Source of the DNA: Latrodectus hesperus
Lineage: Eukaryota > Arthropoda > Arachnida > Araneae > Theridiidae
Assembly (NCBI GenBank): GCA_037975125.1
Contig: CM075860.1
Span: 44,861,804-44,925,803 of the forward strand
Reading direction: 5' to 3'
Length of the DNA: 64,000 nt
The position numbers and the translations under genes were made by a program. The notes under the pieces are model-generated. The model worked only from the letters and a program-made list of their open reading frames with translations. It did not search any database and was not told the origin of the DNA. Below are positions 31,368 through 40,262 of this stretch, in pieces. The stretch's first letter is position 1. Each line of letters starts with the position of its first letter.

Positions 31368-32500
31368 TCAGTTTGAAAAGCTCCTTTCCCGGAGCTGGAA
31401 GGCATGTCATCTGACATCTCCTCTAGTGACAGATCTTCGTCGGAGGGATGTAGATACACAGCGTCAGCCTCCAGGGTTAAGGCTTTACGGGTGGATATTG
31501 AGGGCCTAATATTGCCCTCTTTAGCAGATTTTAGTTTTAAAGCCTTTAGGGCTTTAGATTTTGCAATCGGAGCTTTTCTACGGGGAATGGTTGTGGAGGT
31601 TGATTTTGGTCTTTTCTCAGAGGTAGGGGGTAATTTGACTATTGGAAGTGAAAGAGCATCAGTTTGCGTGCTAGTCGTTCGGGTGACTTTTCCGGCGACA
31701 GAAGCGTAGCTAACTCCTGCTTGAGGTGTACGTGCGGTAACAGTACGTCTCGCCTCAGGATATGAACAATTGTTCTTAACTTTAGTGGTTGTGATCTCCT
31801 TTTCCAGTATCCAGATAGGACAACTCCTAGCGTAGGAGGGGTGGTCACCCTTACAGTTGACACACCTCTCCTTTGCAGTACAAGACGAACTGTCATGGCC
31901 AACTGCTGCGCAGCGAGCGCAAGTCAGTTTGCCTCTGCAAGTTGCTTTGGAGTGACCAAATCTCTGGCACTGGAAACAACGCAAAGGATTTGGAATAAAT
32001 GGCCTTACGGGTAGATGCATATACGCAGCTTTAATATGCTGCGGTAGGTCTGGCGTCGCAAAAGTCAGTACGAGATGTTTAGTATTAATAATCTGCCCAT
32101 CTCGTCTGACAGTTATGCGTCTTACAGCACAGACCTTTTGATCTTTGAGATTTTCTAAGATCTCATCCGTAGGCGTGTTAAGCAAATCCCTTGCGGATAC
32201 CACACCACGAGAAAAGTTAAGGTTCATATGAGGAGAGACAGACACCTCAATGTTAGTAAGCGTATTTAGATTACTTATGACGTTAGCTTGCGCTTCTGAA
32301 GCGACTTCCACCATCAAGTCACCAGAACGCATTTTCCGAATGCTTTTCACTTCCCCGATATTTCCACTGATAGCTTTGTGGATTAGGAAAGGGGATACAT
32401 TATCGAAGGTACCCTCTTTCCGTTTTAAAACATAAAATTTTGCTTGTAGTATTGACAAGGAATGCTCCCGTGGGAGAGAAGAAATAGCATATGTTTCCAT
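31364..32500 (-). CDS. A5 ORF1: gag-like zinc-knuckle protein (intact)
   Basis: The first ATG in the frame (32498-32500, METYAISSLPREH) gives 378 residues; an upstream GTG at 32536 is open but aligns with non-coding leader in spirit, since the equivalent ATG exists only in A3. The N-terminal part resembles an RNA-binding fold (KFYVLKRKEG, GDLMVEVAS, KHLVLTFATPDLP). Three CCHC knuckles follow at about 175-230 (CFQCQRFGHSKATC, CARCAAVGHDSSSC, CVNCKGDHPSYARSC), then a Lys-rich stretch and an acidic SDEDLSLEEMSDD tail. It is intact although ORF2 is dead, so the protein could still act on RNAs of other copies. Confidence 0.9.
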   Translation of the reverse strand: METYAISSLPREHSLSILQAKFYVLKRKEGTFDNVSPFLIHKAISGNIGEVKSIRKMRSGDLMVEVASEAQANVISNLNTLTNIEVSVSPHMNLNFSRGVVSARDLLNTPTDEILENLKDQKVCAVRRITVRRDGQIINTKHLVLTFATPDLPQHIKAAYMHLPVRPFIPNPLRCFQCQRFGHSKATCRGKLTCARCAAVGHDSSSCTAKERCVNCKGDHPSYARSCPIWILEKEITTTKVKNNCSYPEARRTVTARTPQAGVSYASVAGKVTRTTSTQTDALSLPIVKLPPTSEKRPKSTSTTIPRRKAPIAKSKALKALKLKSAKEGNIRPSISTRKALTLEADAVYLHPSDEDLSLEEMSDDMPSSSGKGAFQTE

Positions 32501-33030
32501 ATTAGAAATGGAAAATTCGGGACCTGACGGCACCACCCACCACCGAGTCCAACAAGGGGATGCAGACCAGCTGCACCAGTGCTAGCCAGGTCCTATACGC
32601 TCACAGTACATCCCTGAAGTGGCCTCCACCCTTAACGAGTCACCCAGTAGATGTACCGATCGCTTGATCCATAAAGCCGATTGGTGTGCTGAGGACCACA
32701 ACACACCTCCCGTTTACCTGAAGCAGAGGCCAAAGTAATGTATTGGTCTTTGGGGGCCTCAATTACCAGGACCCTCCTTTCCAGGGACACGGGTCTCCAC
32801 GCACGGCAAACACGTGGGTGATTTAGTCCCCAGGAGTAACTAATAGCAACAGAGCGGCGAAAGCTACTCAAGGGGAGCCCTCAACCTCTTGCGAGGCAAC
32901 CACACTGAGGGAGAAGTGGAAGAAAAAGCAGAAGATTAGAAGAGAGAAGAAAATAAAGAAGAGGATAGATCACTAGGGTACCTCGGGATTGTGACACCCG
33001 TTTTTACCTAAAGAAGGTAAACCCCCTGAG
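32501..33030 (-). promoter_or_regulatory. A5 5' UTR
   Basis: This GC-rich leader is nearly identical to those of A3 and A4 and ends (element strand start) CTCAGGGGG at 33030. Two extra G residues precede the duplicated target. Confidence 0.6.
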
Positions 33031-33032
33031 GG

Positions 33033-33046
33033 GGGTGATGTGCGGA
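33033..33046. repeat. Target-site duplication of A5, right copy
   Basis: Perfect partner of 29536-29549; A4 ORF2 resumes here. Confidence 0.93.
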
Positions 33047-35537
33047 GTGCGCCTGAACATATTCTCAAAGCAGAGTGATGTATTGTATCCAATCTGCGTA
33101 AAACGGAAGACCTAGCAGATCCATACACAGAACACCCATAGTCAATACGAGATAAAATTAATGACTGGTAGACACGAAGTAGTGCCGTGCGATCAGCACC
33201 CCAAGATGTATTAGACAGCACCTTGAGGATATTAAGCGATCGCTCGCACTTCTTCCGCAAATGAAGAACATGCGGAAGAAAATTTAACTTTCGGTCAAAT
33301 GTTATACCCAAAAACTTTATCTCGTTGACAACAGGGATAGGTGTATTATTTATATAGATAGTAGGATCATTATGTAGGCTGGTCTTCTTGCAGAAATGGA
33401 CACAATTACTCTTGCTAGGAGACAATGTGTGGCCATTCTCAGCACACCATGCAGCAAGTTTGTTGACAGTTGTTTGTAGTTGTCTCTCAATTAAACGCAT
33501 GTTAGAACCCTCACATGATATTTGCAGGTCATCAACATAAAGTGTGCCATAAACAGGAGGTGAAATTTGATGAAGAATGCAACTGATGTATAGGTTAAAA
33601 AGTGTGACACTTAAAATAGAGCCTTGGGGTACACCCTCGGCTTGCATAAAAGTATTGGACATAACCGAACCAATACGAACTTTAAAACCACGGGAGCAGA
33701 AAAAATTTTCTATAAATATCGGCAAATTACCCCTAAAGCCAAAATCATACATCCTACGGAGAATTCCATAACGCCACGTACGGTCATATGCCTTCTCTAT
33801 GTCGAAGAAAATGGAAACGAGATGATTCCTCCGCACAAATGCATTGCGGATCTGCGTTTCCAGGTATGTAATATTATCAAGAGTGGACCTTCCTTTACGG
33901 AAGCCACTCTGATTGATATGGATACATTTATTTGTTTCTAAGACATAGATGAGACGGGCGTTGACCATACGTTCGAGAGTCTTACATAAGCAACTCGTCA
34001 GAGCAATTGGTCGATAACTTGAAGGAGCAGAAGGATCCTTATTAGACTTAAGGATTGGAATCACTATTGCTTCGCTCCAAAGTGATGGAAATTGGTGTTC
34101 AGTCCAGATCCTATTAAACAATAATAGCAAGTTCAACAGGGAATCTGGACTTAAATGGCGAAGCATTTGATAGCTGATTCCATCTGGTCCTGGGCTAGTA
34201 TCATGGGCCTGCTGTAATGCTCTCTTCAATTCCATCATCCGAAATTCACAGTTGTAAGGCAAAGCTTGTCCATGGTTGAAACGAATTGGTGTTCGCTCAG
34301 CACGACTCTTTGTCCTTAAGAACGAAGGACTATAAGAGTCGTTGCTCGAGACGCTAGCAAAGGTTTCACCAAGGACATTAGCGATGTCCTTAGGAGAAGA
34401 GTGTACAGCAGCCCCGGACTTAAGAATAGGAATAGAAAATTCCCTATACATTCCATTGGCTGCTTTCACTCTTCTCCACAACTGTTTACTGGATGTGGAA
34501 GAAGTTATTGATGATACATAGCGGGACCAAGATTCCTTCTAACTTCGACGACGAGCTTTGCGAGCTAATGCGTTTGCTCTCTTATAGGCGATAAGATTCT
34601 CCGTTGTGGGGTACCTTCTGAATAGCCCCCATAACTTCCTCTGTTTCTTATAGGTGTTTTGACATTCATCATTCCACCAAGGTTTGCAACGCCGGTGTGG
34701 TATAGAGGAACACTTAGGTATTGATGCATGAGCTGCATTTATAATTGTTTCAGTGACTTTAGATACGGCATTATCAATATCATCGATCATAACCATTTCA
34801 TTATCTACAACTGCCAATTGTGTAAATAACGTCCAATCTGCCCGACTGTACACGTAAGTAGGTAAGCGTTGTCTTACACTACTACCTCCAGTCTGGGAGA
34901 TGACGAGAGGAAAATGATCGCTATTATGCAGATCATTTCCTACATTTAAATTTAACAAGGGCAGAAGAGATGGAGAACAGATGGCTAGATCGAGAGAATG
35001 AAACGTTCTTGTGGGTACATGGAAATATGTCTTCTCGTCGGTATTAAGCAGACAGAGACTATTATCTGAAATAAACCGCTCTATCTGCCGACCGCGAGAA
35101 TTAGTATTATCATTTCCCCACAAAGAACTATGGCCGTTAAAGTCACCTAACAACAGAAATGGTGTTGGCAGCTGATCTAGTAATGCATCGAGTTCCTCTT
35201 GGCGGATGACATCGCGTGGTGGCAAATACAAACTACAGACTGTTAATAAGCATGATGTGTGAATTCGCACAGCTACAGCCTGTAGTTCAGTATTTAAATG
35301 CTGGGCAGTGCTGGGATAGTTGTTAGATGTTAAAATGCAAACACCTCCAGACACTGCACCATCGTCACCACAGTCTTTTCTAAAGCTTTTAAACCCACGC
35401 ATGGAAAAGTTATTGTTGGACTTCAGGAATGTTTCCTGAAGTGCAACACATGCGGGGTTGTAAACTGAAATTATAGACTTGATGTCATCATGATGAGAGC
35501 GCAAACCATGGCAGTTCCAAGAAACAAAGGAAGTTAT
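33047..35537 (-). pseudogene. A4 ORF2, N-terminal part (endonuclease and RT), one nonsense codon
   Basis: The frame opens at ATA (35535-35537) overlapping the ORF1 stop. It carries the endonuclease (LQETFL, LLGDFNGH, HNSDHFPL) and basic linker up to ARRRS, where TAG at 34539-34541 replaces a Gln codon. After the stop it is open again through RT (PGPDGISYQM, SYRPIALTS, FFDIEKAYD, GVPQGSILS, YVDDLQ) to the A5 insertion in the RT-connection region. An open frame to 32973 runs into A5 leader by chance. With the nonsense codon and the A5 insertion, no replicase can be made. Confidence 0.9.
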
Positions 35538-36670
35538 TGTTGAATTTGAAAAGCTCCTTTCCCGGAGCTGGAAGGCATGTCATCTGACATCTCCTCGAGT
35601 GACAGATCTTCGTCCGAGGGATGTAGATATACGGCGTCAGCCTCCAGGTTTAAGGCTTTACGGGTGGATATGGAGGGCCTAATAATGCCCTCTTTTGCTG
35701 ATTTCAGTTTTAAAGCCTTTACGGCTTTAGATTTAGCCATCGGAGCTTTTCTTCGAGTAGTCAATGTGGATGTCGATTTTGGCTTGTGTGCAGATGTAGG
35801 GGGTAATTTAACAATCGGGAGTGAGAGAGCATCTGTTTGTGTACTAGTCGTTCTGGTGACTTTTGCGGCGGCAGTTGCATAGCTAACTCCAACTTGAGGT
35901 GTACGAGCTGTAACAGTACGTCTTGCCTCAGGATATGAAATATTATTCTTAACTTTCGTGGTGGTGATCTCCTTTTCCAGTATCCAGATAGGACAACTTT
36001 TAGCGTAGGAGGGGTGGTCACCTTTACAGTTGACACACCTCTCCTTTGCAGTACAGGACGAACTGTCGTGGCCAACTGCTGCGCAGCGAGCGCAAGTCAG
36101 TTTGCCTCTGCATGCCGCTTTAGAGTGACCAAATCTCTGGCACTGGAAACAACGCAAAGGATTTGAAATAAATGGCCTAACGGAGAGATGCATATACGCA
36201 GCTTTAATATGCTGCGGTAGGTCTGGCGTCGCAAATGTCAGGATCAGATGTTTAGTATTAATAACTTTATCATCTCTCCTGACAGTAATGCGTTTTACTG
36301 CACAGACCTTTTGCTCTTTTAGATTTTCTAGTATTTCATCCATAGGCGTGTTAAACAAATCCTTGGCGGATATCACACCACGAGAAAAGTTAAGGTTTGT
36401 ATGAGGTGAGACAGACACCTCAAGGTTAGCCAGCATATTCATATTTGCAATCAAGGTTGCTTGTGTTTTTGATGCAACTTCTACCATTAGGTCACCAGAA
36501 CGTAATTTTCTGATGCTCTTCACATCACCGATCGTGCCTGCAATAGCTTTTTGAATGAGGAAAGGGGATACTGTATCAAATGTTCCCTCTTTCCTTTTAA
36601 TTACATAAAATTTTGCATTTAATATTGTCAAAGTGTGCTCCCGTGGGAGAATAGAATTATTTGTTTCCAT
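35534..36670 (-). CDS. A4 ORF1: gag-like zinc-knuckle protein (intact)
   Basis: ATG 36668-36670 (METNNSILPREH) opens 378 codons. The layout equals A5 ORF1: RNA-binding-like N-terminal domain (KFYVIKRKEGTF, KHLILTFATPDLP), three CCHC knuckles (CFQCQRFGHSKAAC, CARCAAVGHDSSSC, CVNCKGDHPSYAKSC), a Lys-rich segment with ATAAAKVTRTTSTQTD, and an acidic end. No stop or shift is seen. The TAA stop (35534-35536) overlaps the ORF2 frame by two bases. Confidence 0.9.
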   Translation of the reverse strand: METNNSILPREHTLTILNAKFYVIKRKEGTFDTVSPFLIQKAIAGTIGDVKSIRKLRSGDLMVEVASKTQATLIANMNMLANLEVSVSPHTNLNFSRGVISAKDLFNTPMDEILENLKEQKVCAVKRITVRRDDKVINTKHLILTFATPDLPQHIKAAYMHLSVRPFISNPLRCFQCQRFGHSKAACRGKLTCARCAAVGHDSSSCTAKERCVNCKGDHPSYAKSCPIWILEKEITTTKVKNNISYPEARRTVTARTPQVGVSYATAAAKVTRTTSTQTDALSLPIVKLPPTSAHKPKSTSTLTTRRKAPMAKSKAVKALKLKSAKEGIIRPSISTRKALNLEADAVYLHPSDEDLSLEEMSDDMPSSSGKGAFQIQQ

Positions 36671-37200
36671 ATCCAAAATGGAAAATTCGGGACCTGACGG
36701 CACCACCCACCACCGAGTCCAACAAGGGGATGCAGACCAGCTGCACCAGTGCTAGCCAGGTCCTATACGCTCACAGTACATCCCTGAAGTGGCCTCCACC
36801 CTTAACGAGTCACCCAGTAGATGTACCGATCGCTTGATCCATAAAGCCGATTGATGTGCTGAGGACCACAACACACCTCCCGTTTACCTGAAGCAGAGGC
36901 CAAAGCAATGTGTTGGTCTCTGGAGGCCTCAATTACCAGGATCCTCCTTTCCAGTGACACGGGTCTCCACGCACGGCAAACACGTGGGTGATTTAGTCCC
37001 CAAGAATAGCTAATAGCAACAGAGCGGCGAAAGCTACTCAAGGGGAGCCCTCAACCTCTTGCGAGGCAACCACACTGAGGGAGAAGAGGAAGAAAAAGCA
37101 GAAGAGTAGAGGAGAGAAGAAAAGAAAGAAGAGGACAGATCACTGGGGTACCTCGGGATTGTGACACCCGTGTTTACCTAAAGAAGGTAAACCCCCTGAG
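36671..37200 (-). promoter_or_regulatory. A4 5' UTR
   Basis: GC-rich leader nearly identical to 17699-18185 and 32537-33030. The element's 5' end is at 37200, followed by two bases and the target-site duplication. Confidence 0.6.
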
Positions 37201-37202
37201 AG

Positions 37203-37260
37203 GTTAATCACAGGTAAAGACCGGGATCCCACGACATCGCTATTTCTGTCTAGAGCAACC
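37203..37260 (+). other. B terminal module copy 4, right part, with A4 right duplication
   Basis: GTTAATCACAGGTAA (37203-37217) is the right copy of the A4 target site. The rest of the GC block follows: the stem arm ATCCCAC (37226-37232) and the terminal TCTGTCTAGAGCAACC ending at 37260. B4 starts at the next base. Confidence 0.82.
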
Positions 37261-39092
37261 CCAGAACCGTAACCGCTTTCATGTTTACTAACAGTGCTTT
37301 TTACAGCTCCTCATTTTAGTACTCAAAATTACGTTTAAATCTTTTTCTCATTCAAAAATTGTGTCAATTTCATTCTATGAATAACTAAGCTACAAATTCA
37401 TACCATTTTTAGGCCTTAATTCCGAAAAATAATCCAATAGTAAGCATTTTAAAATTGTGCATTTGTGAGCTGTGGCCATCAATGGCGGACGCCTGTTAGG
37501 GCTAACTTCATCATCATTAAAATCAACAAAATTGGCTCCAGAACTATTTTACTTGGACAATTGGCATTCTAGAGACCTCCCTGCATTGGATAAATATCAT
37601 CTCCATCTCCTCAGCGGCTCTAGATCCCAGGTTGGTGCATTCTGAAATCCCATATCAATCCCATACATTTAACATTAAGCATACTATATTAAATTTTTAA
37701 AAATTTTTCTAATTTTTTCTATGATAAATTAATAGCTAAAACCACTCAAATTCAATCAAAAACAATCTAAATTTTGCTCCGCCATAGTTTGTTAACCATA
37801 AAAATTTATTATATTTGCTATATAAAGCTTTATTTTGAGAAAATGTGCTTTTTGAATGTGTATTGAAATTTTTGTGAATTTTTCTAATTTTTTGTAGCAA
37901 TAACTATAACTTAAAACCACTCTAATTCATAAGCCAATAGTCTATATTTAACTCCGCCATAGTTTTTTAATCAAAAATTTAACTAATTTTAGTGATATAA
38001 ACTTATAATTTCAATATTTCAAATTTTTTTCAAATTTTTCAAACTTTGTGAATTTTTTTAATTTTTTCTATTAAACCTACAGCTATAAAACCACTTTCAT
38101 TTTAAAGTGCTTTAAAAAATCTTTCTTCCGCCACCAATTTCATTAAATTCGTCCTATTACTTCAAATTTTATAGCTATAAACGTAAATTTTTACTTTAAT
38201 GGCGGACATCATTTTTCTGCATTTTTCATTGTAAACATTGACTTTGTTGTATTTTTAGATATATTTCCTGATTTTTCCTTGGTTTAAAATATTTTTTTCT
38301 ATATAATTTGAATATTTTTATACATATTAAAAGTGGTTTCATCATTCTAACCCAATTCATTAATTAGTTACAATTTTTTAAAAATTTATTGTATTATTAA
38401 AAATTTACCACGCCATTTTCATTCAGATTCACTATAAACATTAGCTGTAAGTGCAACCCATAGTCCTGCTTATGCCAACCTTTATTTTTCTTGGTTTTTA
38501 AAATCCACTGATTGTTCCCTGCTGAGCCAACCACAAAATGTTTAAATATTGGCCTATTTTCTTTAATAAAATCAATTTTAGAGCTTTTTAACAAATAATT
38601 TAATAGTTTTCAACTTACCTAATCCCTATTCTTTAATTTTTCTATAAAAATTTCAAATAATTATCATTTTTATACAAAATTTCAACATTTATCACTCAAT
38701 GCCACCCAAATTTCAAGTTTGTAGCAAAATTCTCTAGTTTTCCACTAAATTGAAGCGTTTCCCTTTGTTTAACCTTTACTACTTTTTTCTGGAGAACATC
38801 CCTGTCCAACTATACAGATTGTATCCCACATAGTTTTTCATTTATATTGATTAACATCTATAAATTCAATAAAAAGCCCACTAAAGTCCCATTTGGCCTC
38901 TAATAATATTCTTTTGTATTACTGATAGCTACTTTTCAGGTATTTTTCACTTGGTCATAGTATGGTCATGGTCTCCATAACTTTGTAAATAATTTTCCTA
39001 AAAATTCCGTTCCAACGTTATTTTAATTAGTTTCTTATATACAATCTATAAATAATTTATCTCAACTGTACTACGAATACAACTATTTAGCT
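37261..39092 (+). promoter_or_regulatory. B4 5' UTR, long and AT-rich
   Basis: Non-coding stretch of 1832 bp before the ORF1 ATG. Several parts repeat loosely, such as AATTTTTCTAATTTTTT.TA followed by AAACCAC near 37705, 37880 and 38055, each about 175 bp apart and followed by CTCCGCCATAG-like sequence. This suggests a degraded tandem repeat. It could hold promoter elements, but I recognise none. Confidence 0.55.
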
Positions 39093-40259
39093 ATGGCCCA
39101 CTTGCATACATTAAGTCCCACAAAATCAATTTCTACACCAAACCTTCTAAATCCCCAACACACCACCAATGAAGATTTAACTAATTTCTCAGACTCCCTC
39201 AAAAACATAGATTCTCCTCAAATGGATATAATAACAAAATTATTTGAATTGCAGGATATTATAAATACTAAAAAAAATGAAAAATACAATCTGCCAAAAG
39301 AAACAAGAAATAAAGGAATGCTTTTAATACAAGATCTGATAAATTTCCATCGTACAAGTTCTTTACCCAACAATCCTATTCAATCCTCACAACAAAACCT
39401 ACTCTTCCAAGAAAATATAATGCAACTACAAGAAAAATTAATACCAAATTTAATTACAAAAATTGATGCTCTAAATGAAAACCTTGAATATAAAATTGAG
39501 AATGTAGGAGAATCCATAGTAAACCCCAAAAAAGCTTTATATAGTGAAGCTCTAAAATAAAATAAATCAATAATAGTCAAGAAAACTAAGGAATTTGATT
39601 CCCTAACCCAATTACACAAAATTGACACAAATATTAGTCCAGCAGCAATTTTAAACAAAACAAATGTAATTGAAATTAGATGTAAAACTTCTGATGATTC
39701 AAATACTTTAAAGAAAATCTTAAAAGAAAATAATTTATCAGTTGAAGATAAAAAACAATCTTATCAAAGAGTAATTATAATGAACATCACGGAAAACTTC
39801 ACAAAGGAAACAATCCTCTCTAAAATAACAGAAGAACTTAATTTAAAAGATAATGAAGACTTGATAAAAATAATAAACTTCAGGAAAACAATACGTAATC
39901 CTAACCTTTATAATCTAATTCTAGATATTCCAAGACCATTATCCAAATTAATACTAACTAAAAAATTCCTTTATATAGGCTTGGCAAAATTCAAATTAGA
40001 CCTATACAGAACAATACGTCGTTGCCAACAATGTCAGGATTTCAAACATACTACTAATAACTGCCCAAATAAAAAAGTGTACTGTGCCAAATGCGCTCGC
40101 ACACACAAAACGGATCAATGCAAATCTCCTAAATTATTTTGTATTAACTGTATCGAAGAAAACAGGAATGGCAATAACTATCATATTGAACATGCAGCAT
40201 ATGACTACAATTGTCCTTCTTACCAGAACAGCTTGCAAAACAACACTTTTCAATACTAA
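39093..40259 (+). pseudogene. B4 ORF1: gag-like protein with one nonsense codon
   Basis: ATG 39093 opens 155 codons covering the N-terminus with the conserved LFELQDIINTKKNEKYNLPKE block and a probable coiled coil. TAA at 39558-39560 interrupts the frame where B3 has a glutamine. The same frame then continues open to 40259 with IEIRCK, the RPLSKLILTKKFLYIGLAKFK-type segment, and knuckles CQQCQDFKHTTNNC, CAKCARTHKTDQC and CINC. One base change would account for the break, so loss of function looks recent or the codon may be read through. Confidence 0.85.
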
Positions 40260-40262
40260 ATA

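Larger units (their letters stand above)
29550..33032 (-). mobile_element. A5: family A element with internal deletion, nested in A4
   Basis: It has a complete tail, hairpin (29576-29607), 3' UTR, ORF1 and 5' UTR, but about 2.1 kb of ORF2 is missing, joined at 31190/31191. The ends and the perfect 14-bp duplication show normal insertion. As A5 lacks RT catalytic motifs and most of the endonuclease, it could move only with enzymes from another copy, or the deletion came after insertion. Confidence 0.93.
28091..37200 (-). mobile_element. A4: full-length family A retrotransposon, split by A5
   Basis: A4 comprises 28091-29549 (tail, hairpin 28116-28147, 3' UTR, ORF2 C-terminus) and 33047-37200 (rest of ORF2, ORF1, 5' UTR), with A5 between them. 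Both its own 15-bp duplication and the 14-bp duplication of A5 are visible, so the order of events is clear: B3b, then A4, then A5. ORF2 also carries two nonsense codons. A4 and A7 have almost identical 3' UTRs. Confidence 0.93.
26739..37260 (+). mobile_element. B3b: ORF-less B unit (3' UTR repeats plus module), split by A4
   Basis: Between the modules of B3 and B4 lies a unit with no coding sequence: two long tandem repeats and then a complete terminal module, the GC block of which A4 interrupts. Without A4 the unit is about 1.4 kb. Its 3' UTR repeats do not match the 3' UTR of B3, so it is not a local duplication of B3 but the severely 5'-truncated end of another B subfamily. Confidence 0.75.
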
